This document shows, in pieces, positions 1 to 5,603 of a stretch of 6,743 nucleotides of DNA (the stretch's first letter is position 1; each line of letters opens with the position of its first letter). The stretch is from RGIG3009 sp045601465. GTDB taxonomy: Bacteria > Bacillota > Clostridia > Oscillospirales > Acutalibacteraceae. A program made the position numbers and the translations under genes. Under the pieces are notes generated by a model. The model was not told the DNA's origin. It saw only the letters and a list, made by a program, of their open reading frames with translations, and did no database searches. Location of the stretch: positions 1 through 6,743 of the forward strand of contig JAZRZU010000130.1 of the NCBI GenBank assembly GCA_045601465.1, given 5' to 3'.

Positions 1-21
1 TTAAGAACTCAAATATTTTTT

Positions 22-49
22 AAAAAAGCTGCCCGCCCATCGGTTGGGT
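22..49 (-). terminator. possible weak terminator after the SGNH gene
   Basis: Just past the SGNH stop codon the minus strand can form a short hairpin (GCCCA 35-39 against TGGGT 45-49, with one G-T pair). A run of six T on the minus strand (positions 27-22) follows. About seven bases separate the stem from the T run, so this is not a textbook intrinsic terminator. No other terminator is visible between the gene and the window edge. Confidence 0.25.
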
Positions 50-68
50 TGTTCTGCCTCTTTTTGTG

Positions 69-911
69 TTATGCAATACGATTTTCATCTAAATACTTGC
101 GCCATAAGAGATAGTATTTTGCTTTAATATGAATACCGTCACCCGCAGCAGCTTCGGCCATCAGGCAGTTGTGTTCATCGTCAAACATGGGGTTCATATC
201 CAAATACCGTACGGTGGTGCCGTTGGCAAGTTTTTGCAGATGGCTATTCAGGTTATCAATGCGTTCGTTATTAAAATAGCCCTTTTTTGCGACTTCCTGT
301 TGGTTGCGTTTTTGGGTAACGTGCAGGGTGGATTGTACCACTACGATCGCATTCGGTTGTGCGCCGTGCACCAGGTCGATTATTTTTTGGTACTTGTTCG
401 CAATACCGCTGAGCGAACCGCCGATCTCGTTGATACCAAGCATAATGTATACCGTATCAAACTGCTTTTTCTTTAAGAGATTACCCAGCGTAATATCTCC
501 GTATCCGCTCACTGAAACGGCTTTTGTCGTGACGTTATTGGAGCTTAATCCCACACTGCAAAAGAAAGTAGCATCCGAGGTTTTTCCATAGTCACGTAAG
601 CCGACCGTGCGGGAATCGCCAATGAACAACACACCCGGGAACGAAATTTTTTCGGATGCGTCAGGGAACGTAACCGTACTGGACGGTTTTTTGCTGGTGC
701 TTGGTTTAACAGATGTTGTGGTCGTCGTAGGCGCCGTGGTCGTTGTTACCGTCGTTGTGGTCGTCGTAGAGGTCGTTGTTGCCTCCGTGGTTGTGACAGT
801 CGTTTCCGGTTCATCTGTTGTACATGATTGCAACACCAGGGTGGTGGGTACAATAACGATACAGGTCAGAAGTAGAAAGAACAAAAAAGAATGTTGCCAT
901 AGTTTTTTCAT
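69..911 (-). CDS. exported SGNH/GDSL hydrolase-fold protein with Thr-rich linker, partner of the MBOAT acyltransferase
   Basis: This 280-residue protein has a Lys-rich start, a hydrophobic segment at about 9-27 and a cysteine at 30. The preceding L-Q-S is an imperfect lipobox, so it is either a lipoprotein or anchored by an uncleaved N-terminal helix. Residues 31-80 are a Thr/Ser/Pro-rich linker that probably spans the wall. The SGNH domain follows from about 92: GDS at 98-100 (nucleophile Ser100), G-I-N at 159-161 (oxyanion Asn161) and D-G-I-H at 258-261 (catalytic Asp258 and His261). In two-component O-acyltransferase systems (AlgI/AlgJ, PatA/PatB) such a protein works outside the cell on the acyl group delivered by an MBOAT protein, which is encoded immediately upstream here. 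The ATG at 911 is 11 bases after AGGAGG. The glycan acceptor, and whether it acts as transferase or esterase, cannot be read from the sequence. Confidence 0.88.
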   Translation of the reverse strand: MKKLWQHSFLFFLLLTCIVIVPTTLVLQSCTTDEPETTVTTTEATTTSTTTTTTVTTTTAPTTTTTSVKPSTSKKPSSTVTFPDASEKISFPGVLFIGDSRTVGLRDYGKTSDATFFCSVGLSSNNVTTKAVSVSGYGDITLGNLLKKKQFDTVYIMLGINEIGGSLSGIANKYQKIIDLVHGAQPNAIVVVQSTLHVTQKRNQQEVAKKGYFNNERIDNLNSHLQKLANGTTVRYLDMNPMFDDEHNCLMAEAAAGDGIHIKAKYYLLWRKYLDENRIA

Positions 912-922
912 GTTCGCATAAG

Positions 923-929
923 CCTCCTA
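923..929 (-). promoter_or_regulatory. ribosome binding site of the SGNH gene overlapping the MBOAT stop codon
   Basis: The minus strand reads TAGGAGG here. Its first three bases are the TAG stop of the MBOAT gene and the rest is the Shine-Dalgarno sequence for the next gene. Only 15 bases separate stop and start, so the two genes are co-transcribed and probably translationally coupled. An ATG closer to the site is out of frame and hits a stop after three codons, which supports the ATG at 911. Confidence 0.75.
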
Positions 930-2342
930 AAAGCGGAAATATAAGAAGGGATCGTTTAAGCCGAGATAGAGATAATAAACGGCTCCCCAGAAAATAGCAA
1001 GTAACAGTAGCGTACCCCAAATGGAGTGTTTGATACGCTCATATAATCGGCGTGGGAGGGGCGTGCAGAACACAAAGCCGATCAACATAAGATGACCGTA
1101 CATTTTCCCCCGTTCTATAAAGTCTTGTTCGAATACGTTGATCGGTTCCCCGGGGAGAAAGGGGAAAAGCCGTTCAATGTAGATGCCCAGTTCAGAAAAA
1201 TCGGTGATCGCAAATACCAAAAAGGTGAGAGGAATTAACAAGATAATATAAGCATGACCGACGGCACGGAACTTGTCAAAAAACGGTTGCAAGGCATATT
1301 TTTCCAATACCAGCAAGCAGAAGAAGATGAAACCCCATAGCAGGAAGTTCCAGTTGGCGCCATGCCAAAAACCGGTGGTACACCATACGATGAGTAGGTT
1401 GAAAATATGACGGGGAACGCTGACACGGTTGCCGCCGAGCGGAATGTATAGGTAATCACGGAACCAACGGCTGAGTGTCATGTGCCAGCGATGCCAGAAA
1501 TCGGTTACGCTACAAGCGGTATAGGGATAGCGGAAGTTTTCCGGCATATCAAAACCTAACATCTTGCCTAATCCGATTGCCATGAGGGAATAGCCGTAGA
1601 AATCAAAATAAATTTGTAAGGAGAAGGCGAACATACCCATCCATGCCAAAGGAGTGGAGATGCTGTCAAAACCGATATCCGCAATATCGGACCAAAGATT
1701 TCCGATTTGGTTGGCAAGTAACACCTTTAAACCAAGACCAATGGTAAATTCTTTTAACCCGTCGTTGACATTGGCAAGAGAGATTTTGGGGGCGGATAGT
1801 TGGTCACGTAACTCGGGGTAGGTGACGATAGGGCCCGCAATCAATTGGGGAAACATGTACAAAAAAGTAGCCAGTTTTAAAAGGGAACGTTCCGCCGGGA
1901 TGGTTTGACGATAGACGTCAATCAAGTATGAAACAATTTGGAAGGTATAGAAACTAATACCGATCGGTAAGAGTAGGTCAACGTACGGGAGTGTGATGTC
2001 GATGGTGGGAAGGAAACGGTCAAACGCGGATTGCAAGGAGGACAGGAAAAAGCCGGTATATTTAAAGAGCAATAGCCAACTAAAATCATATAGCAGACCC
2101 AAAATTAACCACAATTTGCGGGATTTCTTTGCATTTTGAATGCGTAATCCCACAAACCAGTTGAATACGGATGAGAAGAGAAACAGAAGAATATAGAACG
2201 GTTGATTCCAAGTACCGTATACGTAAAAAGCAATACTGCCGATGAGTAAAAGCGGTGTGCGGAATTTTTGGGGAACGATGTAGTAAATTGTAAAAATAAG
2301 GGGGATGAAAACAAACAAAAATTCCAAGCTGCTGAATACCAC
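927..2342 (-). CDS. MBOAT family membrane O-acyltransferase (AlgI/DltB-like)
   Basis: This 471-residue polytopic membrane protein has roughly ten to twelve hydrophobic segments and the normal length for the bacterial AlgI/PatA group. Family motifs are clear: LPIGISFYTFQ at 125-135, PQLIAGPI at 165-172, YFDFYGYS at 245-252, DFWHRWH at 281-287, PLGGNR at 301-306 and TGFWHGANWNF at 323-333. His327 in the FWHG motif matches the essential MBOAT histidine, and His284/His287 lie in the second conserved block. Such proteins pass an acyl group, usually acetyl, across the membrane for O-acylation of a surface polysaccharide or peptidoglycan. The SGNH gene 15 bases downstream is the expected partner. 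Translation starts at GTG 2342, preceded by AGGGGGA eight bases upstream; no ATG is better placed. The substrate is unknown; DltB is less likely because no other dlt gene is seen. Confidence 0.93.
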   Translation of the reverse strand: MVFSSLEFLFVFIPLIFTIYYIVPQKFRTPLLLIGSIAFYVYGTWNQPFYILLFLFSSVFNWFVGLRIQNAKKSRKLWLILGLLYDFSWLLLFKYTGFFLSSLQSAFDRFLPTIDITLPYVDLLLPIGISFYTFQIVSYLIDVYRQTIPAERSLLKLATFLYMFPQLIAGPIVTYPELRDQLSAPKISLANVNDGLKEFTIGLGLKVLLANQIGNLWSDIADIGFDSISTPLAWMGMFAFSLQIYFDFYGYSLMAIGLGKMLGFDMPENFRYPYTACSVTDFWHRWHMTLSRWFRDYLYIPLGGNRVSVPRHIFNLLIVWCTTGFWHGANWNFLLWGFIFFCLLVLEKYALQPFFDKFRAVGHAYIILLIPLTFLVFAITDFSELGIYIERLFPFLPGEPINVFEQDFIERGKMYGHLMLIGFVFCTPLPRRLYERIKHSIWGTLLLLAIFWGAVYYLYLGLNDPFLYFRF

Positions 2343-2376
2343 TGCGTATATCCCCCTTTTAAATTATCTCCTTATA

Positions 2377-2405
2377 AGGATACCATAATTAAAAGGGGAG
2401 CGCAA
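2377..2405 (-). promoter_or_regulatory. probable promoter of the MBOAT-SGNH operon
   Basis: On the minus strand TTGCGC (2405-2400) and TATCCT (2382-2377) are separated by 17 bases, and the -10 box has a TGG extension. The start site would lie near 2370, giving a leader of about 28 bases. An AAGGAGA sequence (2373-2367) lies at the expected start and is too far from the GTG to be its ribosome binding site. Confidence 0.4.
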
Positions 2406-2466
2406 CGGGGAAATACACAAAATCCAAAAATAAATTCCTGCAAAAAAGGAAGAGAAACTTTTATAG

Positions 2467-2495
2467 TTGACAAATATATTGTCGAGATTTATATT
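2467..2495 (+). promoter_or_regulatory. sigma-A-type promoter of the lipoprotein gene
   Basis: TTGACA (2467-2472) and TATATT (2490-2495) are separated by exactly 17 bases. The expected start near 2502 falls at the ribosome binding site GAGGTGA (2502-2508), so the mRNA would have a leader of only about 12 bases. This promoter diverges from that of the MBOAT operon. Confidence 0.65.
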
Positions 2496-2513
2496 AAAAA
2501 CGAGGTGATTTTT

Positions 2514-3701
2514 ATGAAAAAAGTTATCGCAATTATACTGGCGCATGCCATGATTTTTACGGTGGTCGGTTGTGCCAATGTGAAAGATAATGAAGCGGAC
2601 AAAAACGTTCATACTGAAAACGGTGTGCAAATTTCAACAAGTGCCTTCCCCGAAGATACCGTTTTAAAGGTTGAAACCGTGAAACAAGAGAATAAAAAAA
2701 TGGATACGATCAAAGCCGCCTTGCCGGAGGCTTTAAAAATTGACGCATATGAAATTACTGCCCAAAGCAAAGGGTTAAAAGTACAGCCAAACGGTACGGT
2801 AAAGGTAACGTTCCCGGTACCCCAAAGCTATGACAGTGCAAAGCACGATATTGAAGTGTATTTTGTGTCCGATGACGGTAAGACCGAAAAGATTACCGCT
2901 AAGTTGGGAAAAGAGGGCGTCGTAGCCGAGCTTTTGCATTTTTCCACCTATGTTGTTATTTTGGTTGAAAAGAAGACGGTAACCGGTTCGGACACCACAA
3001 CATCCGAAAGTGCAACCACGACCACGCCTTCCTCTACGTCTTCAAGCACAAAACCCAGTGCTTCCACCACGACCACTGTGCCTGCCGTGATAAAAGTGCC
3101 GAAGCTTACCGAAACAAAGGTGAAGGATATGACCGATACGTTCCTTTGGGCGGGCAAGTATGCTCACAATGTAAACGGCAGACAGTTTACCGATTTTTAC
3201 AATCAGAGTTTCCAAAAGTTAAGTGACCTTACGGTGCTTTCGTTCCTTTATCGGTATTGCCAAGACGACCTCCAAAAGTATAAAGCCCAAAGTGAAATGG
3301 GGTTTGTGACCACTGTTCCGAAAAGCGTTTTGGACAATCTTGCGAAAAGACATCTCGGTTATACATATAACTTTACCAAGAGCTATACCGAAGAAGATTA
3401 TGTAATTCTTATTCAATATGACAGCGGTTCGGGCAACGTCATCTTTACCGAAATGGCGGGTGGCTTCGGCGATCCGGACGGATTCCGATATAAAAGTTTT
3501 CGTCAAAACAATGATACCGTGACGGTCGACCTTATCTATTACTCCCATACCGAAGAAAAACCGAGTGGCGTTCAAGGCAAGGATTGGGACGATGTCTCGG
3601 AAGACGGTTATGTCTGCTATGTTGAATACAAAAACCCCTCCACCTTGACCTTCCAATATGTAAACGGATACTGGCGGATTATTTCGTTCAAAGCAAAATA
3701 A
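2514..3701 (+). CDS. putative surface lipoprotein with Thr/Ser-rich linker, function unknown
   Basis: This 395-residue protein starts with a lipoprotein signal peptide: MKK, a hydrophobic stretch, then the lipobox V-V-G-C with the lipidated Cys20. Residues about 48-152 form a beta-rich module with the pattern LKVQPNGTVKVTFPVP (88-103), followed by DDGK and HFSTYVVI. I recall similar modules from clostridial surface proteins but cannot name the family. Residues about 155-190 are a Thr/Ser-rich linker. Residues about 195-395 form a second, unrecognised domain rich in aromatic residues that ends in a beta-rich segment. The start at 2514 is set by GAGGTGA five bases upstream and by the signal peptide beginning exactly there; the frame is open further upstream but contains no export signal. 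The divergent neighbour is the acyltransferase operon, and the linker resembles that of the SGNH protein, so a shared envelope role is possible but unproven. Confidence 0.85.
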   Translation: MKKVIAIILAHAMIFTVVGCANVKDNEADKNVHTENGVQISTSAFPEDTVLKVETVKQENKKMDTIKAALPEALKIDAYEITAQSKGLKVQPNGTVKVTFPVPQSYDSAKHDIEVYFVSDDGKTEKITAKLGKEGVVAELLHFSTYVVILVEKKTVTGSDTTTSESATTTTPSSTSSSTKPSASTTTTVPAVIKVPKLTETKVKDMTDTFLWAGKYAHNVNGRQFTDFYNQSFQKLSDLTVLSFLYRYCQDDLQKYKAQSEMGFVTTVPKSVLDNLAKRHLGYTYNFTKSYTEEDYVILIQYDSGSGNVIFTEMAGGFGDPDGFRYKSFRQNNDTVTVDLIYYSHTEEKPSGVQGKDWDDVSEDGYVCYVEYKNPSTLTFQYVNGYWRIISFKAK

Positions 3702-3705
3702 AATT

Positions 3706-3737
3706 AAAAAGAAGGCTCAGATGAGCCTTCTTTTTTT
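3706..3737. terminator. bidirectional intrinsic terminator between the convergent lipoprotein and rubredoxin genes
   Basis: An 8-bp stem (GAAGGCTC 3711-3718 and GAGCCTTC 3723-3730) with loop AGAT is flanked by five A on the left and seven T on the right. It therefore works as a hairpin plus U-tract on either strand. It lies ten bases after the lipoprotein stop and directly after the rubredoxin stop on the other strand. Confidence 0.85.
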
Positions 3738-3891
3738 ATTCCTGTTCAAATGCGTCTTTGCCGAGTCCACAAATGGGGCAAACCCAATCTTCGGGAACGT
3801 TTTCCCAAGGCGTACCGGCCGCCACTCCATTATCAGGATCGCCAAGCTCGGGGTCGTAAACATAGCCGCAAGGGCAAACGTATTTATCCAT
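3736..3891 (-). CDS. rubredoxin with contracted Cys-x-Cys first knuckle
   Basis: This 51-residue protein is the usual length of a small clostridial rubredoxin, a soluble one-iron electron carrier. It has GYVYDPELGDPDNG (9-22), GTPWENVPEDWVCPICG (26-42) and the terminal GKDAF. The second iron knuckle is the normal C-P-I-C (Cys38, Cys41). The first knuckle reads Y-V-C-P-C-G (Cys6, Cys8), one residue shorter than the canonical C-x-x-C-G. The start at 3891 has AAGGAG seven bases upstream (3904-3899). The reverse rubrerythrin upstream on the same strand is a known type of rubredoxin client: in Clostridium acetobutylicum rubredoxin passes electrons from NADH:rubredoxin oxidoreductase to such proteins to reduce peroxide and oxygen. 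A role as donor here is inferred. Transcription could be read-through from perR-rubrerythrin or from an unseen promoter in the 113-base gap. Confidence 0.95.
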   Translation of the reverse strand: MDKYVCPCGYVYDPELGDPDNGVAAGTPWENVPEDWVCPICGLGKDAFEQE

Positions 3892-3930
3892 AGAAATTCT
3901 CCTTTTTATAATTTATTTTCAAACTTTTTA

Positions 3931-3960
3931 TAAATGCCGCATATTTCTATGTGGCATTTA
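3931..3960. repeat. 30-base inverted repeat (hairpin) between rubrerythrin and rubredoxin genes
   Basis: The two arms pair over 12 bp with one G-U pair and a six-base loop; the outer part is TAAATGCC against GGCATTTA. No T run follows on either strand (the minus strand continues TAAAAAG), so it does not look like a normal terminator. It may be an mRNA processing or stability element, or an operator. Confidence 0.55.
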
Positions 3961-3974
3961 CGGTTAGATTTTAC

Positions 3975-3993
3975 GTAAACAAGCAACCGCTTG
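3975..3993 (-). terminator. possible weak terminator just after the rubrerythrin gene
   Basis: On the minus strand a 5-bp stem, CAAGC-GGTT-GCTTG (3993-3980), is followed by only three T. It lies 11 bases past the rubrerythrin stop. It could partly reduce transcription into the rubredoxin gene, but it is weak. Confidence 0.25.
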
Positions 3994-4004
3994 CCGGGTA
4001 CCAA

Positions 4005-4589
4005 TTATTTGAAATAGCGGTTGAGAAGACCTTCAAATGCTCTGCCGTGGCGAGCTTCATCTTTTGCCATCTCGTGCACAGTGTCATGGATTGCATCATA
4101 GCCGAGTTCTTTTGCTTTGCGGGCGAGAACCATCTTGCCGTCGGTGGCGCCGTGTTCGGCTTCTACGCGCATAGCGAGATTTTTCTTGGTGCTGTCGGTG
4201 ACCACTTCACCTAACAACTCGGCGAATTTCGCCGCATGTTCTGCCTCTTCGTAGGCAGCTTTTTCCCAGTACAGACCGATTTCGGGATAGCCTTCACGGT
4301 GTGCTACACGGGACATGGCCAAATACATACCGACTTCGGAGCATTCACCGCTGAAATTCGCACGGAGCATTTCGACCACTTCCGGGTCAACTCCTTGGGC
4401 AATACCTACACGGTGCTCATCCGCCCATTTGTAAGCGGTGGTGCCCACAGCGTTATCGTTTTCGGCAACGGGAGCCGCAGCCACCTCTTTGAACTTGTCG
4501 GCAGGAGCCGCACAAATCGGGCAGGAGGCGGGAGCCTCATCACCGTTGTGAACATACCCGCAAACTAAACAGACGTACTTTTTCATCAT
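4005..4589 (-). CDS. reverse rubrerythrin (N-terminal rubredoxin-like domain plus ferritin-like di-iron domain)
   Basis: This 194-residue protein has its domains in the reverse order of classical rubrerythrin. Residues 1-34 are a short rubredoxin-like domain with Cys7, Cys10, Cys23 and Cys26 (CLVCG and CPIC). After a linker, residues about 68-192 form a four-helix di-iron domain with ligand candidates Glu82/Glu85 and three E-x-x-H motifs at 115-118, 143-146 and 178-181. Reverse rubrerythrins of clostridia are cytosolic peroxidases that reduce hydrogen peroxide, and also oxygen, with electrons from NADH via rubredoxin. The gene lies 29 bases after the perR-like gene and is very probably in its operon. 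Two adjacent ATG codons (4589 and 4586) follow AAGGAGG by 5 and 8 bases. The first is used here, but the second, giving MKKYVC, is equally possible. An upstream in-frame extension overlaps perR and has no ribosome binding site. Confidence 0.94.
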   Translation of the reverse strand: MMKKYVCLVCGYVHNGDEAPASCPICAAPADKFKEVAAAPVAENDNAVGTTAYKWADEHRVGIAQGVDPEVVEMLRANFSGECSEVGMYLAMSRVAHREGYPEIGLYWEKAAYEEAEHAAKFAELLGEVVTDSTKKNLAMRVEAEHGATDGKMVLARKAKELGYDAIHDTVHEMAKDEARHGRAFEGLLNRYFK

Positions 4590-4605
4590 TGTTTCCTCCT
4601 TGTTA

Positions 4606-4617
4606 TTTGTATACAAA
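4606..4617. promoter_or_regulatory. 12-bp perfect palindrome TTTGTATACAAA in front of rubrerythrin
   Basis: This palindrome sits in the 29-base gap between perR and rubrerythrin, seven bases upstream of the AAGGAGG site. It contains TTGTA/TACAA half-sites like those of the Per box near 5057 but without the spacer. It could be a secondary operator or a coincidence in A+T-rich DNA. Confidence 0.3.
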
Positions 4618-4618
4618 G

Positions 4619-5026
4619 TTAATTTTGGCAACTTGGGCAGGTGCCGGTGGTATACACATCCCACGTGTTGACGGAAAATCCATCAGGGAGCAGGGGGTGG
4701 ACCGTATCCGCAGGTAACGGGATATCATACAAGTTTCCGCAGGTCGAACAACGAAAATGTCCGTGTCCGCCTATGTCTGCGTCAAAGTGTTGTTCCTCGG
4801 CATCAATCGTTACGATTCGGATTAGCCCCGCTTTGGCTAACGCACGAACGGTGTTGTACACCGTTGTGCGAGAGAGAGAGGGGTGATTCTTCATCAGCGC
4901 ACGATAGATGGCGTCTGCGGTAGGGTGTGTGCGGTGGGAGAGCAGATACTCATAAACCGCTAACCGCTGCTGTGTAGGACACATACCATGATCCCGGAGC
5001 GTAGTTGCCATTTTATCGGTATTCAT
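4619..5026 (-). CDS. perR: Fur-family peroxide-sensing repressor, PerR-like
   Basis: This 135-residue protein has the usual Fur-family length. The winged helix is at about 1-75, with the recognition segment SRTTVYNTVRAL at 52-63. By alignment from memory to Bacillus subtilis PerR, all five regulatory metal ligands are kept: His34 (H37, in HPTADAIY), Asp82 (D85), His88 (H91), His90 (H93) and Asp101 (D104). The structural zinc site has four cysteines: Cys93, Cys96, Cys130 and Cys133. The Asp at the position of D85 and the neighbouring rubrerythrin favour PerR over Fur or Zur. In this family, iron-bound PerR represses peroxide-defence genes until peroxide oxidises the metal-binding histidines and releases it. 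The start at 5026 follows AGGAGG by five bases. The promoter carries a perfect Per-box-like palindrome, so the gene probably represses itself together with rubrerythrin. Confidence 0.92.
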   Translation of the reverse strand: MNTDKMATTLRDHGMCPTQQRLAVYEYLLSHRTHPTADAIYRALMKNHPSLSRTTVYNTVRALAKAGLIRIVTIDAEEQHFDADIGGHGHFRCSTCGNLYDIPLPADTVHPLLPDGFSVNTWDVYTTGTCPSCQN

Positions 5027-5056
5027 ACGCTCCTCCTTTTTGTAATCCGTATTAAT

Positions 5057-5071
5057 TTGTAATGATTACAA
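5057..5071. promoter_or_regulatory. Per box (PerR operator) upstream of perR
   Basis: TTGTAATGATTACAA is a perfect 7-1-7 inverted repeat. It matches the B. subtilis Per-box consensus TTATAATnATTATAA at all but the symmetric third and thirteenth positions. It covers the expected transcription start of the perR promoter, where binding would block RNA polymerase. An extra TTGTAAT half-site occurs at 5040-5046. Confidence 0.75.
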
Positions 5072-5075
5072 TTTG

Positions 5076-5103
5076 AGTATATCATATTTTCAACGGATGT
5101 CAA
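5076..5103 (-). promoter_or_regulatory. promoter of the perR-rubrerythrin operon
   Basis: On the minus strand TTGACA (5103-5098) and TATACT (5081-5076) are 16 bases apart, and a TGA extension precedes the -10 box. Upstream of -35, positions 5104-5140 hold A and T runs that could act as an UP element. The expected start is near 5069, inside the Per box. Confidence 0.75.
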
Positions 5104-5279
5104 GCCTTTTAAAAAATTTTTTCAAAAATCTTTAAAGTTCTATTCGAATATATGATTATATATGGACATATACCGTAATTCATGTTGTCATCCCGGGGAT
5201 AGTTGAAAGTCATACGACCGAAAAGTAGGGCGGATGTATGAGCGGGTATGGCTATTCGTAAAAAACTAAGAAAAAAGAG
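5104..5279. other. noncoding stretch between the perR promoter and the tRNA promoter
   Basis: No convincing gene is seen. The left part (5104-5140) is A/T-run DNA next to the perR promoter. Two small palindromes follow: TATTCGAATA at 5141-5150 and TATATG-GA-CATATA at 5159-5172. The rest (about 5173-5275) has mixed composition and no T-ended hairpin. An 11-codon open frame at 5234-5269 has no good ribosome binding site. Confidence 0.5.
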
Positions 5280-5308
5280 TTGACAAGCCGTTAAGAATGT
5301 GATACAGT
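5280..5308 (+). promoter_or_regulatory. strong promoter for the tRNA region
   Basis: TTGACA (5280-5285) and TACAGT (5303-5308) are 17 bases apart, with a TGA extension in front of the -10 box. The start would be near 5315, eight bases before the tRNA-like pseudogene. It is the only recognisable promoter for the intact tRNA about 100 bases downstream. Confidence 0.65.
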
Positions 5309-5322
5309 AGATGACGTTGCGT

Positions 5323-5375
5323 GGGGGTATAGCTCAGCTGGGAGCGCGATGCACTCAAAGTTGAACCCCATCTCA
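5323..5375 (+). pseudogene. shrunken tRNA-Ala-like pseudogene
   Basis: The first 22 bases (5323-5344) are identical to the 5' end of the intact tRNA-Ala downstream, and the identity includes the preceding T. The copy then departs: the D-loop is two bases shorter, no anticodon arm can be folded, and a T-loop-like piece TTGAACCCC (5361-5369) runs into ATCTC. ATCTC can pair with the 5' acceptor strand, but no CCA end follows. At about 53 bases it is too short for a normal tRNA. It is most likely a duplicated tRNA that suffered internal deletions; a functional short RNA cannot be excluded. Confidence 0.6.
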
Positions 5376-5389
5376 TAATTTCATAAATA

Positions 5390-5505
<116 letters not shown>

Positions 5506-5513
5506 ATTTTTTT

Positions 5514-5541
5514 GCCCGCTCAAAATGAGTGGGTATTTTTT
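5514..5541 (+). terminator. intrinsic terminator after the tRNA
   Basis: GCCCGCTCA (5514-5522) pairs with TGAGTGGGT (5526-5534) over nine pairs, two of them G-U, with loop AAA. The stem is followed by ATTTTTT. It ends transcription of the tRNA region before the promoter of the ankyrin gene. Confidence 0.75.
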
Positions 5542-5574
5542 GTTTGCAAAGTACTTTTTATCGGACTCATAGTG

Positions 5575-5583
5575 TGATATAAT
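5575..5583 (+). promoter_or_regulatory. extended -10 promoter of the ankyrin-repeat gene
   Basis: TGATATAAT (5575-5583) is a consensus -10 box with the TGn extension. No good -35 box is found at the right distance (TTTTTA at 5555-5560 is the best). The start near 5590 would leave a leader of about 14 bases, just enough for the ribosome binding site GAGGTGA. Confidence 0.55.
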
Positions 5584-5603
5584 GTGTTTGTGAGGTGATG
5601 AAA

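Noticed and set aside
691..822. CRISPR or tandem repeat array
   Set aside because: The repetitive look comes from degenerate Thr codons within the SGNH linker; there are no regular repeat-spacer units.
607..921. Open frame on the plus strand rich in valine
   Set aside because: It is the antisense of the Thr-rich linker of the SGNH gene (Thr codons read backwards as Val); it has no ribosome binding site or independent support.
2268..2513. Upstream in-frame extension of the lipoprotein gene
   Set aside because: It would overlap the MBOAT gene and the promoter, and it places the signal peptide internally; GAGGTGA and the lipoprotein signal fix the start at 2514.
4641..4886. Plus-strand open frame inside perR
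   Set aside because: It lies antisense to a gene with clear Fur-family motifs and has no plausible start signal.
5234..5269. Short open frame of 11 codons before the tRNA promoter
   Set aside because: There is no good ribosome binding site or promoter, and the length is within chance expectation.
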